Source: Leptasterias polaris (lineage: Eukaryota; Echinodermata; Asteroidea; Forcipulatida; Asteriidae). From it: a DNA stretch of 64,000 nucleotides. Under the pieces are notes generated by a model that saw only the letters and a program-made list of their open reading frames with translations, had not been told where the DNA came from and ran no database searches. Each line of letters opens with the position of its first letter. Within the stretch, counting starts at the first letter, position 1. Both the position numbers and the translations under genes were made by a program. Location: NCBI GenBank assembly GCA_037783415.1, contig JAZGTN010000060.1:310001-374000 (forward strand), given 5' to 3'. Shown in pieces: positions 1 to 11,159 of the stretch.

Positions 1-219
1 TTGAAATAAGTGTTCCGTTTTCAGTGAAAAAAAAGAAAGAAAAAAAGAAAGAAATAAGGAATAAGGTTGACGAGAATCTTCTGTCACTCATAATTTGTCT
101 GTATTTGTATTGCCAAAATTGAGCCGAATCGTGACTATTCAGGATCTTAAAGATCTATGTATTTGATTTTGAAAACATTTTCAGATGGAAGTATAGATTG
201 TGGTGGGTTGGCCCTGTTA

Positions 220-365
220 ATACCTTTTACAACTCCGTTAATTTACCTACCCGAGTTCTGTGAAGAAAAACCCACAGGCAAATCACTCGAGTGCGATTCG
301 AATCCACGACCTTTGCATTGCTAGAGCAGATGTCTTATACCACTAGACCACCGACCTAGCCCGAT
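220..365 (-). mobile_element. tRNA-derived SINE (CTGCTCTAG family)
   Basis: Read on the minus strand, 290-362 looks like a tRNA gene head. An A-box-like TGGTCTAGTGG lies at 340-350 and a B box GGATTCGAATC at 295-305. Between them is the motif CTGCTCTAG, also found in the plus-strand copy near 47010, so this is a dispersed family and not a functional tRNA. A short body with the CCCACAGG region follows to about 220. No anticodon loop with the invariant U33 can be drawn. A decayed tRNA pseudogene is the alternative. Confidence 0.6.
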
Positions 366-1200
366 GGCTAGAGGCAGTTCGAATCCTTAGCAGAATTATT
401 TATTATATAGTATGCAATGTCTGCATGCATGAAGTGTATTGCTGTTTGGTTAACAGTTCTGTTTTTATATTCTTCCTTCTTAGAACTCCTTTCAGTTATC
501 AGCAGTTTCATGTTTTTAAGGGGATCATGAATCCTGTCTCTACAGTCGTTTTACATTTTGCGGTGTGTTTTTATTGGCTTCTTGTTTTACATCTTTATAT
601 CGGTAAGGCACCTTGACCGTTTTTTAGGCTGATTTTGGCGCTATATATTTTATTTATTAGTATTATTAATTATAATCAGTGAGCTAACATATTGAACGTT
701 CTTGATTTTTCGATAGTTACAAATATTAACCGTCTCTCTTTAACGTAGCGTAATCGCGTGCGTGGATCTATTCGTATTAAATCACTCCAGTATGTTGAAT
801 TCATTTAGACATTTGAAGAAGTCATCAGAAAGAGTCGGAACAATATTTGATTGAATTAATTCAAATTTGATAAAGTCGCAAACTAATGTGATTCACTGAG
901 TCCAAAATGGGGTTGGGTACATATCGCTTACAAGGGGGAAAATGATGATTTTTACTCTAAAGGGAAATTCCTCATAGCAAGTCGAAATTTGATGAAAAGT
1001 TTCATTGGAGATAAGGATTTTTCTTATTTTTTCTACTTATTAACCTACACCGATGCGTAATAAGCATAGTATTTTCTGTATTTTTCCGAGTCCTTCGGGG
1101 GAAAAGGTAACAAAAATACTTCTTTGTTTTAATTAATTAAGGTAGAAGCACAAAATTACATTAAAACATTATACTGCAAGTACCAGTGTTGTACTCGTAA
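366..1200. other. unassigned AT-rich DNA
   Basis: Only short open frames without recognisable domains are present, and no repeat or RNA gene is apparent. The TTCGAATCC at about 379 resembles an isolated B box but has no matching A box. Confidence 0.5.
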
Positions 1201-1605
1201 TCGGTAGGGGACCTACGCGTAGTACTCGAGAATAGTTTTGATGGAACTCGTTAAAAAAAAGTTTGTATACCTCACTTTGCAGTAATTTCTTTTATCAAGT
1301 ACTCTCGTACGTACTCGGAGATCCAAGTAATTGGTACTCAGCTGTTGGAATTGGTTCTCGGATATCAAAATACTTGGTATTTTGTCTTGAACCGGTACTA
1401 AATGGCCCCAGTACTCGTACTTTAGTACTCTTCGGCCTCGGCCATCTTAGTATACTAGTGTACTCGGAGATCCAAGTAATTGGTACTCAGCTGTTGGACT
1501 CGGTTCTCGGATATCAAAATACTTGGTACTCGGCTGATTGACCGGTACTAAATGGCCCCAGTACTCGTACTTTAGTACTCTTCGGCCTCGGCCACCTTAG
1601 CAGTA
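1200..1605 (+). repeat. GTACTCG-rich repeat with 150-bp tandem duplication
   Basis: A block of about 150 bp is present twice in tandem. GTACTCGGAGATCCAAG starts at 1311 and again at 1460, and the segment ACCGGTACTAAATGGCCCC occurs at 1391 and 1541. Both copies end in TTCGGCCTCGGCCA. The motif TACTCG recurs throughout. The reverse complement of related sequence lies at 40825-41405, including the flank that reads TACCTCACTTTGCAGTAAT here. It is therefore a dispersed repeat family. No coding capacity is evident. Confidence 0.75.
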
Positions 1606-1649
1606 CTTAATTGACAATCGATTGAAAAGAACTTGACTATACATCACTG

Positions 1650-1850
1650 GAAAAAACACAATACGATTATTATAGCTTTGACAATAAAAAATTGAATTTC
1701 CTTCCATTCTACTCAATACAACCAAACCGAGGCTGGAAGGTAGAACAATAGTATGGCTCCTTCTTATTAAGTGAGGACTAGAACTTTCATTAGTTGTGTG
1801 TATACGGGGTACCTACCAAGGATGGCCGCAGCATTATAAGAGTCTATTCA
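1650..1850 (+). repeat. dispersed repeat, GGCCATCTTG family, copy 1
   Basis: The stretch from TCCATTCTACTCAATACAACC through GAGGCTGGAAGGTAGAACAAT to CCAAGGATGGCCGCAGCAT is shared, diverged, with 49738-49905 and 62868-63035, all in the same orientation. In the better preserved copies the ends read GGCCATCTTG and CAAGATGG, which suggests a small inverted-repeat element. Its boundaries here are approximate. Confidence 0.5.
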
Positions 1851-1925
1851 CCCAGTTCGCCTGACGACATCACCAAAATAAATCTTGGTTGCACCATTTA
1901 TTATGGTGTTCTAAAGGCGACAGAT

Positions 1926-2215
1926 GTGCGTCGCGTCGTGCCGTCGCGTCGCCTATTCCGTCGTCCGTCGCGTCGTGCGTCGCGTCGTGCGTCGCGTCGT
2001 GCCGTCGCCCGTCGCGTCGCCTGTTTTTCAATTGATTTGAATGGTGTTTTGACTTATGTCGTCCGTCGCGTCTTGCCGTCGTCCTTCGTGTCGTGCCGTC
2101 GCGTCGTCCGTCGCGTCGCCCGTCGCGTCGTCCGTCGCGTCGCCCGTCGCCCCGTCCGTCGCGTCGTCCGTCGTGTCTTCCGTCGTCCGTCGCGTCGTGC
2201 GGTCGCGTCGCCCAT
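1926..2215 (+). repeat. GTCGCGTCGYCC minisatellite, left arm
   Basis: Tandem 12-bp units of the form GTCGCGTCGTCC or GTCGCGTCGCCC occupy 1926-2020 and 2061-2214, separated by a unique 40-bp island. Open frames across it on both strands (Arg/Ser/Pro- and Asp/Gly/Arg/Thr-rich) are by-products of the repeat and should not be taken as genes. Confidence 0.85.
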
Positions 2216-2366
2216 TGTCCAATCAATTTTAAAACTTGTTTCTCCACTCGACACAGCAAAAATCTGTGTAACTGTCAACATTTTAAAAGCTTTGGGAATG
2301 CGTCCTGGTCCTATATATGTTTTACTTTGCTTGTCCTTCACAGAACCCTCTTTAGTGTGCAGTTGA

Positions 2367-3087
2367 GACCCATTAAATGTTTTTTGACAGTTTTTAAACA
2401 CTAAAAACTTTACTTTTATAATGTATTTTAGTGTCCCGCCCCCCCCCCCCCCCCATTTTCGGGGCATGATGGGACGCATGCACTGTAATAATAACGGGTG
2501 AAATAAATATTAAGTAGAATGTTAAACATTGATGTGGGTAAAATCCCGTCAAATTGAGGCAAGATGGGACAAAAATTGCAAAACCATTACTAGTACTGTC
2601 AGTTTTTTAGTGTGATAAATAAGAATTTTAATAATGTATTTTAACGAATTAAAATTTTCAACAATAACTTACACCTTCGAGTATTTTTGGCGAGCTGCGA
2701 AGCAGAGTGAGCCTATGTAATGACCTTTTCCGTCCATCTGTCCGTCCGTCCGTCCGTCCGTCCGGCCGTCCGCATTCAATGGAAATGTTAAAGTTTTTAC
2801 TTTAAGCTCCAACCTTTAAGTGTTGAGTTGTGTTATGGAATGTACAAGCCCAAGCGAGATTGTTATACAGTGTCAGTCATGTTTTGTTATCCCCAACTAT
2901 GTTTTTCAGGAAATGTTATTGTTTTTGAAAAAAAAAATTTAAAGTTTTTTGAATAAATAAAGTTTAACATTATTTAACATGCTCAAATAGTGACCTTTGG
3001 ATTGTAAAGAGCCAAACTCGAACTAAAAAATTATTAAGCTTGTAACTTTGAGTGATTATTTCAAAACAGAGAGTCGCAAATACTGAA
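2367..3087. other. foldback interior, left part
   Basis: No gene is seen. It contains the poly-C run, then GGCGAGCTGCGAAGCAG at 2689, then a GTCC microsatellite at about 2738-2770. GGCGAGCTGC recurs in inverted orientation near 6230, so 2689-6250 may be a further nested unit. Confidence 0.4.
2439..2454 (+). repeat. 16-nt cytosine homopolymer
   Basis: An uninterrupted run of C sits just inside the left foldback arm. Similar G or C runs of 13-22 nt occur at 8719, 13641, 46548 and 55332. Confidence 0.9.
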
Positions 3088-3450
3088 CGGCCATAACTCC
3101 TTATTGCAATGATGTAATGACTTGAAACTTGAAGTAAATTTTGCTAAATGACATGCAGATTCATATGGAAAATTAAAACTGATGATGTCACCGGTTCTTG
3201 TTGAATGATCTAAAACAATGAAAACATTAAACGGCCTTAACTCCTTATTGCTATGATGTACTGACTTGAAACTTGAAGTAAATTTTGCTACTGACATGCA
3301 GATTCATATGAAAAGATAAAACTGATGAGTATGTCACCGGTTCTTGTTGAATGATCTAAAACAATGAAAACATTAAACGGCCACAACTCCTTATTGCAAT
3401 GATGTACTGACTTGAAACTTGAATCAAATATTGCTACTGACACGAAGATT
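3088..3450 (+). repeat. three tandem units of about 145 bp
   Basis: CGGCC followed by (A/T)AACTCCTTATTG occurs at 3088, 3232 and 3378. Each copy is followed by the same order of sequence: GATGTANTGACTTGAAACTTGAA, TTTTGCTA, GACATGCAGATTCATATG, and then CACCGGTTCTTGTTGAATG. The third unit is truncated. No coding function is apparent. Confidence 0.85.
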
Positions 3451-4030
3451 TAATGCAGTCTAATTCCCAATATTTTTCACCATGCTGTCATATTTGGTGT
3501 TCCTAATTAAATACAGACGCTTACATTTTTTGTTTCCCCATCCTGAGCCTACCCCAATCAACAAAAAAACAACACAACAACACAACAACACATGGTCTAT
3601 TTCTACTGTTTAGTTCATGAGTGTAAGCCCATTATTTCACACATGCACATATAAATATACATGTATACATGCATCTGTACATACCTGCACATGGATGAGT
3701 ATTGTAATTGAAATACTTCCATCTAGTTAGGTCAATGGTTTCTTGTAAAGGCTTGTTATTCTGAGCCTGATCTACTTAAATACATGCAATTTACATGCAT
3801 CTACTCTGGTAAATGTTTGTCTTTGATGACATACCAGAGCTGTGAATGAGAGAACTCATCTTAGAATTTGTTGTTACTATATGTGTGTCACACATTGTTA
3901 GAACTATAGGCCAGTATCTTTTGAATGACCATGCCAGAAATGTTGCAGAGGGTGTCCCCCAATTGTTCCCATACTTTAACACACTTTGAGTACTTTGAGT
4001 ACACAAGCTATCAGTCAGTGACAGAAAGTG
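3451..4030. other. unassigned, foldback interior
   Basis: Non-coding sequence between the tandem repeat and the LINE remnant, with AACACAACAACACAACAACAC and CATRTATACATG simple-sequence stretches near 3570-3690. No gene seen. Confidence 0.4.
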
Positions 4031-5792
4031 CCATTCCTTATAATTATGTCTGACTTTGTACCAGCCACAAGTAGTGAGGTTCAGAAGGTCATTATGAATT
4101 CTCCACCATCTACATGTGAACTAGATCCTATTCCAACCTGTTTGATCAAAGATTTTTCTAATGAATTCACCCCATACATCACAGAGATTGTAAATTCGTC
4201 TCTTTGTTCTGGTATCTTTCCTGATTGTCTGCAACATGCACTCATCAAACCTCACTTAAAGAAACCAAGCCTTGATAAACAAGAGCTTAAAAATTATCGT
4301 CCCGTGGCAAATTTAAAGTATCTTGGTAAGGTAATTGAACGTATAGTATCTACACGTCTTCAGTCTTGCATAAGTGACCAAAACCTTCAAAATCCTTATC
4401 AATCGGCCTACAAGGAAGGACACAGTGTGGAAACAGCACTTCTCAAAGTTCAGAACGACATTTTGATAGAAATGGACAAGGGAAAACTTACCGGACTGGT
4501 TTTGTTAGATCTAAGTTGCGCTTTTGACACTGTTGACCACCATATTTTAATTGACAGGCTGAAACAAGTTGGCATTGGTGGAAAATGTCTTCAATGGTTT
4601 CGTTCTTACCTTTCAAATAGATCTCAAGCGGTTAACCTTCATAATACAACTTCATCGGTTGTTAACCTTCAGTTTTCTGTGCCTCAGGGATCTGTTTTAG
4701 GTCCCCATCTGTTTAATGTATATACCTTACCACTTCATGAGATAATCGGTAAACACAATATAAGCTATCATATGTATGCAGACGATCTCCAATTATATTT
4801 TTCATGTCTTCCTATTCAAGAGCAGGTAGAAAAACGTATTGACGACCTTGAAAGTTGTATTCGTGATGTACGGAAATGGTTGAATGATTGTTATCTCAAA
4901 CTAAATGATGAAAAAACAGAATTTCTCTTGTTAGGCTCTAGACAACAACTTTCCAAGATTGCAATTACTCATATATGTGTTGGTTCTGTGCACATTGCTC
5001 CTTCAGATAAGGCAAGAAATCTTGGTGTTATTTTCGATACAGCCATGTCTCTTGATGCACAAATTTCAAACTGTGTGAAAGCAGCCTATTATCATCTGCG
5101 TAATCTTCGCGCTATTAGGAAATTTCTAACCCCCCAAACCACTCAACAATTGATTCATGCTTTTGTGACATCTCATCTCGATAACTGTAACTCTCTCCTT
5201 TTTGGACTTCCTAAATACCAAATTCACAGACTACAAAAGGTTCAAAACGCAGCTGCCCGCCTTGTCACTAAATCTAAACGTTCGACCCATATTACTCAAA
5301 TACTCAAAAATCTTCACTGGCTTCCAATAGTACAGCGTATCAAATATAAAATTCTACTACTCACCTACCGATCACTAAATGGATTTGTCCCTGATTATAT
5401 TTCCTCTCTTCTCAGTATCTCTTTAGGTTCTCGTGCAGGTCTTCGTTCCTCCATTTCCACAAAGTTAACAGAATTTAAAACTAAGAGGAGTTGGGGTGAC
5501 AGAGCTTTTATAGCTGCTGCCCCCAAGTTATGGAACTCCCTACCTCATTCAATCAAAATGTCAGCAAATCAAAATTTGTTCAAAAAAAACTTAAAAACCT
5601 ATCTAATGTCTGAATTCTTTAGTTAAGATGTAGTATATTTCACAACCTGATGTAAATTATTTTCATTCTTTGTAACTTTTCATGTACTTTCGTATGTTTA
5701 ATGTTTCTATACCTTGTTAGGCGCCTTGAGCATCCCTTGGGGTGGATATGTGCGCATTATAAATGTTGTTATTATTATTATTATTATTATTT
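4030..5792 (+). mobile_element. 5'-truncated L2-like LINE
   Basis: A reverse transcriptase frame is followed by a short 3' UTR reading GCGCCTTGAGCATCCCTTGG and TGTGCGCATTATAAATG, then an ATT tail at about 5768-5790. That UTR style and tail are typical of L2/CR1-type LINEs. The endonuclease half is missing, as expected of 5' truncation during target-primed reverse transcription. It lies inside the putative foldback element. No target duplication could be identified. Confidence 0.8.
4046..5626 (+). CDS. LINE reverse transcriptase (L2-like, N-terminally truncated)
   Basis: Part of LINE ORF2, the enzyme that copies element RNA into DNA at a nicked target. The open frame extends back to 4028 without an ATG; the first ATG is at 4046. 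Numbering from 4028, the RT palm shows LKNYRPVANL (about 88-97), QSAYKEGHSVETALLKVQND (about 125-144), the first catalytic Asp in LLDLSCAFDTVDH (D161), VPQGSVLGP (about 218-226) and the YADD box (250-253). A C-terminal region of about 270 residues follows. The HS.ETALL and AFDTVDH motifs point to the L2 branch. No endonuclease domain precedes it. The frame has no internal stop, yet the element is 5'-truncated and so cannot be autonomous. Confidence 0.85.
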   Translation: MSDFVPATSSEVQKVIMNSPPSTCELDPIPTCLIKDFSNEFTPYITEIVNSSLCSGIFPDCLQHALIKPHLKKPSLDKQELKNYRPVANLKYLGKVIERIVSTRLQSCISDQNLQNPYQSAYKEGHSVETALLKVQNDILIEMDKGKLTGLVLLDLSCAFDTVDHHILIDRLKQVGIGGKCLQWFRSYLSNRSQAVNLHNTTSSVVNLQFSVPQGSVLGPHLFNVYTLPLHEIIGKHNISYHMYADDLQLYFSCLPIQEQVEKRIDDLESCIRDVRKWLNDCYLKLNDEKTEFLLLGSRQQLSKIAITHICVGSVHIAPSDKARNLGVIFDTAMSLDAQISNCVKAAYYHLRNLRAIRKFLTPQTTQQLIHAFVTSHLDNCNSLLFGLPKYQIHRLQKVQNAAARLVTKSKRSTHITQILKNLHWLPIVQRIKYKILLLTYRSLNGFVPDYISSLLSISLGSRAGLRSSISTKLTEFKTKRSWGDRAFIAAAPKLWNSLPHSIKMSANQNLFKKNLKTYLMSEFFS

Positions 5793-6469
5793 GTGTTGGA
5801 AGTGTGTTTATTATTATTTTCATTAATTGTTCCTCACCTGTTTGTAACTATCTTAACAAATAAGAAAGGGAAGTGCAAAGAAAGGAAAGCAAGTAGTTCA
5901 TGTATGTGTAGTAGTAAAACATTTCTGCCTTGGTAAAAAAATTCCAAGTTTGGTGAGACTTCTGTACATATACACACACACCTCAAACACATTGTATACC
6001 TGTTGTATGCAATGTGTTGGCTGTGTCTATAAATCTAATTATTTGTTTCGTATCTATTTGTGTCTCTTCCTTGTCAGCCCTCGCCCATCCTTAGTCCCAC
6101 TGTCACTCCCACTTTAAATCAAGTACGCAATGGTCAAGTGCATACCTGTTAATGTCCCCACCCCTAACATCAGTTTATCAAATGATTGACTTTTCTATTA
6201 GTCTTTGTTTTTCTATCGGGCGATCGGCAGCTCGCCATGGCAGCTTTGCTGTTCTAGTTAAATAATCTGTTTACAGTTGTGTTAAACAATTAAATGTGTC
6301 CCATTTTACCCCCACCTGTCATAATCTCGATAGGCCTCATTTAAGACTTAATATGTCTTCATGTACTAATGTTAATGTTTATTTACGGAAAAGTGAAATC
6401 ATACCTGTAGCCGTGTGCAGCAAGTCATGCGTGACCACGAAAAAAAATTTGATTGTATTTGAAATGGCT
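5793..6469. other. unassigned, foldback interior right part
   Basis: No gene seen. The end of the segment carries GGCAGCTCGCCATGGCAGC near 6227-6245, the inverted counterpart of GGCGAGCTGC at 2689. Confidence 0.4.
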
Positions 6470-6606
6470 TAAATATACCATAAAGAGGCTTTTATGCAGG
6501 ACAAGCAAAGTAAAACATGACAAAACCGGAACGCATTAAGATGATCAAAAAGCTTTTTAAATATTGACAGTATCGAGTGAGAAACAAGTTTTAAAACTGA
6601 ATGGAC

Positions 6607-6788
6607 AGTGGGCGACGCGACGGGCGACGGCACGACGCGACGGACGACTGCAAGACGCGACGGACGACATAAGTCAAAACCACCATTCAAATCAATTGAA
6701 AAACAGGCGACGCGACGGGCGACGGCACGACGCGACGCACGACGCGACGGACGACGGAGTAGGCGACGCGACGGCACGACGCGACGCA
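6607..6788 (-). repeat. GCGTCG minisatellite, right arm
   Basis: This is the reverse complement of the left-arm repeat, in two blocks (about 6607-6668 and 6715-6788) separated by the same unique island (ACATAAGTCAAAACC to TCAATTGAAAAACAGG). It is shorter than the left arm. Overlapping open frames are repeat artefacts. Confidence 0.85.
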
Positions 6789-6819
6789 TATCTGTCGCCT
6801 TTAGAACACCATAATTTAT

Positions 6820-9800
6820 GGAGTCAGTTTCCTCATGTTACTGTGTTAAACACTCACCAATAATCTTTACACACACTTCGACTCCCAAAACGGCAAAGCA
6901 TAGGCAGACAGCAGTTGACGTATGTGACGTCAGTGGATGCATTTTTGTATTACCAATATTCCTACAGAAGTGTGTCAAGGTTGTACGTATAACCAGTCTT
7001 TTTTATTTAATCTCGGTCTGACGCGTACCCTTCTGAGAAGAATTTACACGTTTGAAACGCTGTCACCTTCGACAAGAGTACAACTTAAATCAAAACCGAT
7101 TTCCCTGGCTTACAGTGAGAAAGACCCATTTGACAGCTGCACAAATATTATAAAACATGTATTTGAAATTTCAGACAATTTTTTTCTCTCAAAACCTTGA
7201 ACGCGAATCTGGCAGGTTTTATGAACTGTACTTTCGTAAATTTAATTTTTAATATCACTTTAATATATACAACTGAGTGGTAGAATGCAGTCACGAGTTC
7301 TAAATGGCAATATTTTGTTTCGATATCATTGGATCTACCACAAGGAAAAAGGAAAGACCTATATTGTTCTTATCCCTCAGCAGTCTTCGTCTGCTTCAAG
7401 AAATATTTTCTTTACGATCAAATTTGTCATCAGTTGATCAAACAGCATTGTGGAGTCTGGAGCCTCGATTTCAAACGTGTCCCCCGGCGTTTATCCAACG
7501 ACAGAAGTTGAGAATGCTAGCTGGCAGTCCATCGGGAAAAGTCAATATTTCTAATTGCTTTTTATGATCCGGAAAACGACAAGAGATCTCCACGGTTGGA
7601 CGTGGACTCAAAATCTACAAATATTAGCAATGGGGTCTAGCTGCGACTTGAGGTTGCTGTAGGCGTGTTTAACTTTCCTCTGTATTTGTCAAAGTAGGTC
7701 ACGAGTCGTGGAATCTGTCATAAAATACAACAAAAAGCCCCCTCTCCCCACCACAGTCAAGACATACAATAACAAGAGAGGGTTAATATTTCCAAACATA
7801 TCCCTGCGGTTTTGTGAATTGTTGCTTTGGCCTGCAAACACATTGCACATTACTTCCTAACATTCCGTTTGCCCTATCTCCCTACAGGATTCATGCGTAT
7901 CGAGTTGATTGTTGAAGTTGCGGAAGAGGATATATCGGTCGTCGAGCAGAGTATAGGGTTCCCTTTTGCTAAAGATGTTGTTAAAGTTAGCTGTAGTTTT
8001 TTTAAGATGGAGATGTTTGAGTGTCCTATAGACAATGTAACCTGTGACGTCACATGTTTATAAAAAAGCCACAGAGCCTGACTTCTTGTAGTCACGATTT
8101 GTATACAACCAAATGGAAAAAACATTAACATTTCTAGAGATTGCACGGTCTGATTTTATCAACTTTTGATATAAAGAAAGGGGTCACTCATCTTCAAACT
8201 TGTTCAGCTGTTATTTATGTAACTAATTTAAATTGAGTTGGACATAAAATGTAAAACTTCTCATATTACCCAGTGTAGTATCTTGCCTGCCAGGAAATGC
8301 CATAGATTGTGCAAGGTCACTTGTTGTAACAAAGATTACATGGTCTAATACACGCCAACTATAGAACCCAAAACAAAGGGTAATTTTAAAGCTTGTTTCT
8401 TTTGCAATGTATTGAGTGTTTGGCACTGCTTGTAATTTTTAGAAAGGCAATTTCAAAAATAATCAGGAGTTTCAATTGTTTTGCCTGATGGTGGATATTC
8501 TACATGATTTTTTTTTAGTTTGTAACTTGGAAAAGCTACATCGAACAGAAGACTTATCGTGGTGAAAATTAAATTTAAATTTTGAATTATTTTAGATATA
8601 CGTGCAAGATTTGTCATAATAACAAAATAACGCGCAGTCCGTTTTTCTTCATTTTGATATTTCTGCGGATCTGTGCACTCGACACCAAAATTAGGACTGT
8701 TGAATATTTAAACTACTTCCCCCCCCCCCCCTTTGCCTGATCCGTTTTAAGTCATCTTTAATGGCACTAGCTAAATGCAAACAAAATCGGCAACATTTAT
8801 GGACTAGTAATTCATACCGAATTGATGTTTGTGGACATGGCCTCTTATATTACAGTTAGATCTTAAGCACCCATTACATCATGTTGTTACTACCCCATGT
8901 GACGAACATTCGGATGAGCATAACCACGGTAACATGAGTGCATCATGGAAGCCTAATTCTTTAATCACATACATATGTTCTAGATATTTTCTCGTCACGA
9001 CGAGCCGAACATTATACATGCACAAGCCATCCCCTTGATATCTCCAGAGAGGATGCAGACACTCGACCACAATTCAAAAACTGGTCTCTTGGTGGTTCGG
9101 AATTATGCAGGTCCATTTGTCAGCTCTATTTTAAGAGGCTAAGCCACAAATCATCTTATAATCCCGCGTTCCCTGTCATTAATATTACCGACCAGTTTAG
9201 TATAAGTCCCATCCCAGTCGTGCACCCAATCAAAATGTTAAAGGCATGGTGGGGCTTGGGTGAATATCGGGGCAAAGGGAAGTGACCACCAACCAGAGCA
9301 AAAAGCTGTACCACATTTGGTGCTTTTTGCTAAAAAATAATAAAATGAGAAAAATTGTTTCATTTTTTTAAAAAGCAATATACTCGTACTCGTATCTATA
9401 ACAAGCAAGGGTAATTTAAAAGCTTGTTTCTTTAAAATACGCTATTGTTGGGGTTCTTAAACTCGTATTATCACTTTTAAAAGGGTTAAAGGTCATCACA
9501 ATTTAATAGCTTTAAAAAGTATCATATTGTTGATACATCACACTTCGATGATTCGATTTTTTTTTCTTTTTCTTTCTACAAAGTATGTGGGTTTTGTTGC
9601 CTTTCGCATCAAGCGAAATAAGCACTTTAATATTTACGTGCACCAACAAAAGAATAGCCTTTAAAGTTGTATAAAACATCGAGTGTGTTTTAAATGAAAA
9701 TTATAGCAGGTTTGGACAGCTTAAGCAAGGATACGAACGTACTTTTGTTCTTTTCAAAATCAAAAGCACGATGCAAAACGGCCATTAATCGTTGCCAACG

Positions 9801-10207
9801 CATTGCCTCCGTTATTACACCGAGAATATACAAGATCAACAAACAAACCGCCACTGGCTCTGATTGCAGTTTTTGTGGGCTGCTGATATAGAGCGTTAAA
9901 GACGTTTTTCACATTCCGAGATTCCTTCCTCATCAGCTCGAGGAATAAAAATTACATTCCCTGTCCTCTCCAAATTGCATTCCTGGATTGTTTCTCATTG
10001 CGTTTTGTGAGAAGCAGGCTCACAGGGTTGACGGTAATTCATTTCTGTAACCCAGAAGGTGATGAATACCGTGGAGACGCGTCATCTCTCACCCCAGTTT
10101 GACATTTTCTTGTTGATGGGTATTTTTTTCTAGAGATTGGATGGAGAAAATCTAACTTATCTCCGACTTACCTTTAAAAAATATTAATAACGAAGGCAAC
10201 ACGTCAT
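6820..10207. other. unassigned DNA, no gene recognised
   Basis: Several open frames of 60-100 codons exist on both strands, but none shows a recognisable domain, compositional shift or conserved motif. A 13-nt C run lies at 8719-8731. This is ordinary intergenic or intronic sequence as far as I can see. Confidence 0.5.
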
Positions 10208-10530
10208 TTAAAGGGTGTGTACAACATTAGTATTTTTGTCAATGACCAGTATCCAATCTCGATGTGACCCAACCTACATGAATTAACAAACCTATGAAAG
10301 GTTCAGCTAAACCGGTCTTCGGAGTTATGTTTTCACTGTTTTCAAACATCGGAATTTATAACCAGTGATAAAGACTATTTGTTTTACTCATTTCCTAAAA
10401 ACTATAGCATTTCCAGCAAAACTATTTCTCGGTTGTTTTCCACCATGACCATCTTTATACCATGTAAGTTCTGTGCAAATCTGTGAACATTTATATTTTC
10501 AATTTTACCAATGTTGTACACACCCTTTAA
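10208..10530. mobile_element. TTAA-flanked MITE (GTGTACAACATT type)
   Basis: TTAA occurs at both ends (10208-10211 and 10527-10530). Immediately inside are inverted ends AGGGTGTGTACAACATT and AATGTTGTACACACCCT. The interior contains ACAAACCTATGAAAGG and TTGTTTTACTCATTTCCTAAAAAC, also found in the copy at 43165-43502. TTAA duplications are known for piggyBac and Kolobok transposons, so this is probably a non-autonomous relative of one of them. Confidence 0.8.
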
Positions 10531-10727
10531 TAAAGGTGTTAACAGGCACATTACGGCAAATCCCTACGGTCATAGTGTATCATTAGTTTTGGAAGAGTTA
10601 TAATTTACTTCCATCTTCTGGATTTTTAGCAGGTATACAACCAACCGTTGATCATTTCATCAAATCGATGACTTCGTTTTGTCTGAATGTTGTACAGTCA
10701 TATCCATGCACATTTCGATCGCAGCAA

Positions 10728-10842
10728 TCAATCTTGCTCAAGGACACATGTGCCCCGACCGGGACTCGAACCCACATTATGCTGATCAGAAACACTAAAG
10801 CTTGAGTTGGGTGCTATTATTAACCTCTTGGCCAAGACACGT
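10728..10842 (-). mobile_element. tRNA-Leu-derived SINE head fragment
   Basis: On the minus strand there is an A box TGGCCAAGAGG (10824-10834) and a B box GGTTCGAGTCC (10762-10772). The intervening CAACTCAAGCTTTAGTG keeps the CAA anticodon context of tRNA-Leu. It matches the head of the longer copy at 61016-61444, including TTTCTGATCAGCA. The body and tail are absent. Confidence 0.7.
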
Positions 10843-10904
10843 TATCACTCATCAAAGGTTTCAGATAATGAATAGCACTCTATTTTTGTTTTTGGATGAA
10901 AAAT

Positions 10905-11067
10905 TATAAACACAGCAGCAGCAGCAGCAACTACAACAGCAGCCGCAACATCAGCAACAACAACAACAACAACAACGACAACGACATCGACGACGACGAT
11001 GACAACGACATCGACAACGACGATGACAACGACGACGACGACGACGACGAAGACGACGACAGCGACA

Positions 11068-11113
<46 letters not shown>

Positions 11114-11150
11114 CAACAGCAACAACAGCAACAACAACAACAAACAAACA
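10905..11150 (+). repeat. compound CAG/CAA/GAC triplet repeat
   Basis: This is an almost pure run of trinucleotides: CAG/CAA, then AAC, GAC/GAT mixtures, then a block of about ten uninterrupted CAG, then CAA. It yields open frames in all phases (poly-Asn/Asp/Ser; Leu, Val/Ala and Cys/Arg on the other strand) that should not be read as genes. Confidence 0.9.
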
Positions 11151-11159
11151 CCCGAACAA

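Larger units (their letters stand above)
1902..6813. mobile_element. foldback-type element with minisatellite inverted arms
   Basis: The left arm (1902-2366) and the right arm (6470-6813) are inverted copies of the same composite sequence. From the outside inwards each has a 25-bp tip beginning TATGGTGTTCTAAAGGCGAC, a GCGTCG minisatellite, a 45-bp non-repetitive island (TTTTTCAATTGATTTGAATGG), a second minisatellite and about 140 bp of unique sequence. ATTTAT lies directly outside both tips (1896-1901 and 6814-6819) and would be a 6-bp target duplication. Arms built from short tandem repeats are the known hallmark of foldback elements (Drosophila FB, sea urchin TU). The arms differ in length through minisatellite variation. 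No transposase is recognised inside. The alternative is two independent copies of a smaller repeat in opposite orientation. Confidence 0.6.

Noticed and set aside
1794..2479. Long Arg/Ser/Pro-rich and Asp/Gly/Arg/Thr-rich open frames on both strands
   Set aside because: They are translations of the GCGTCG minisatellite and open in several frames at once, with no start context or domain.
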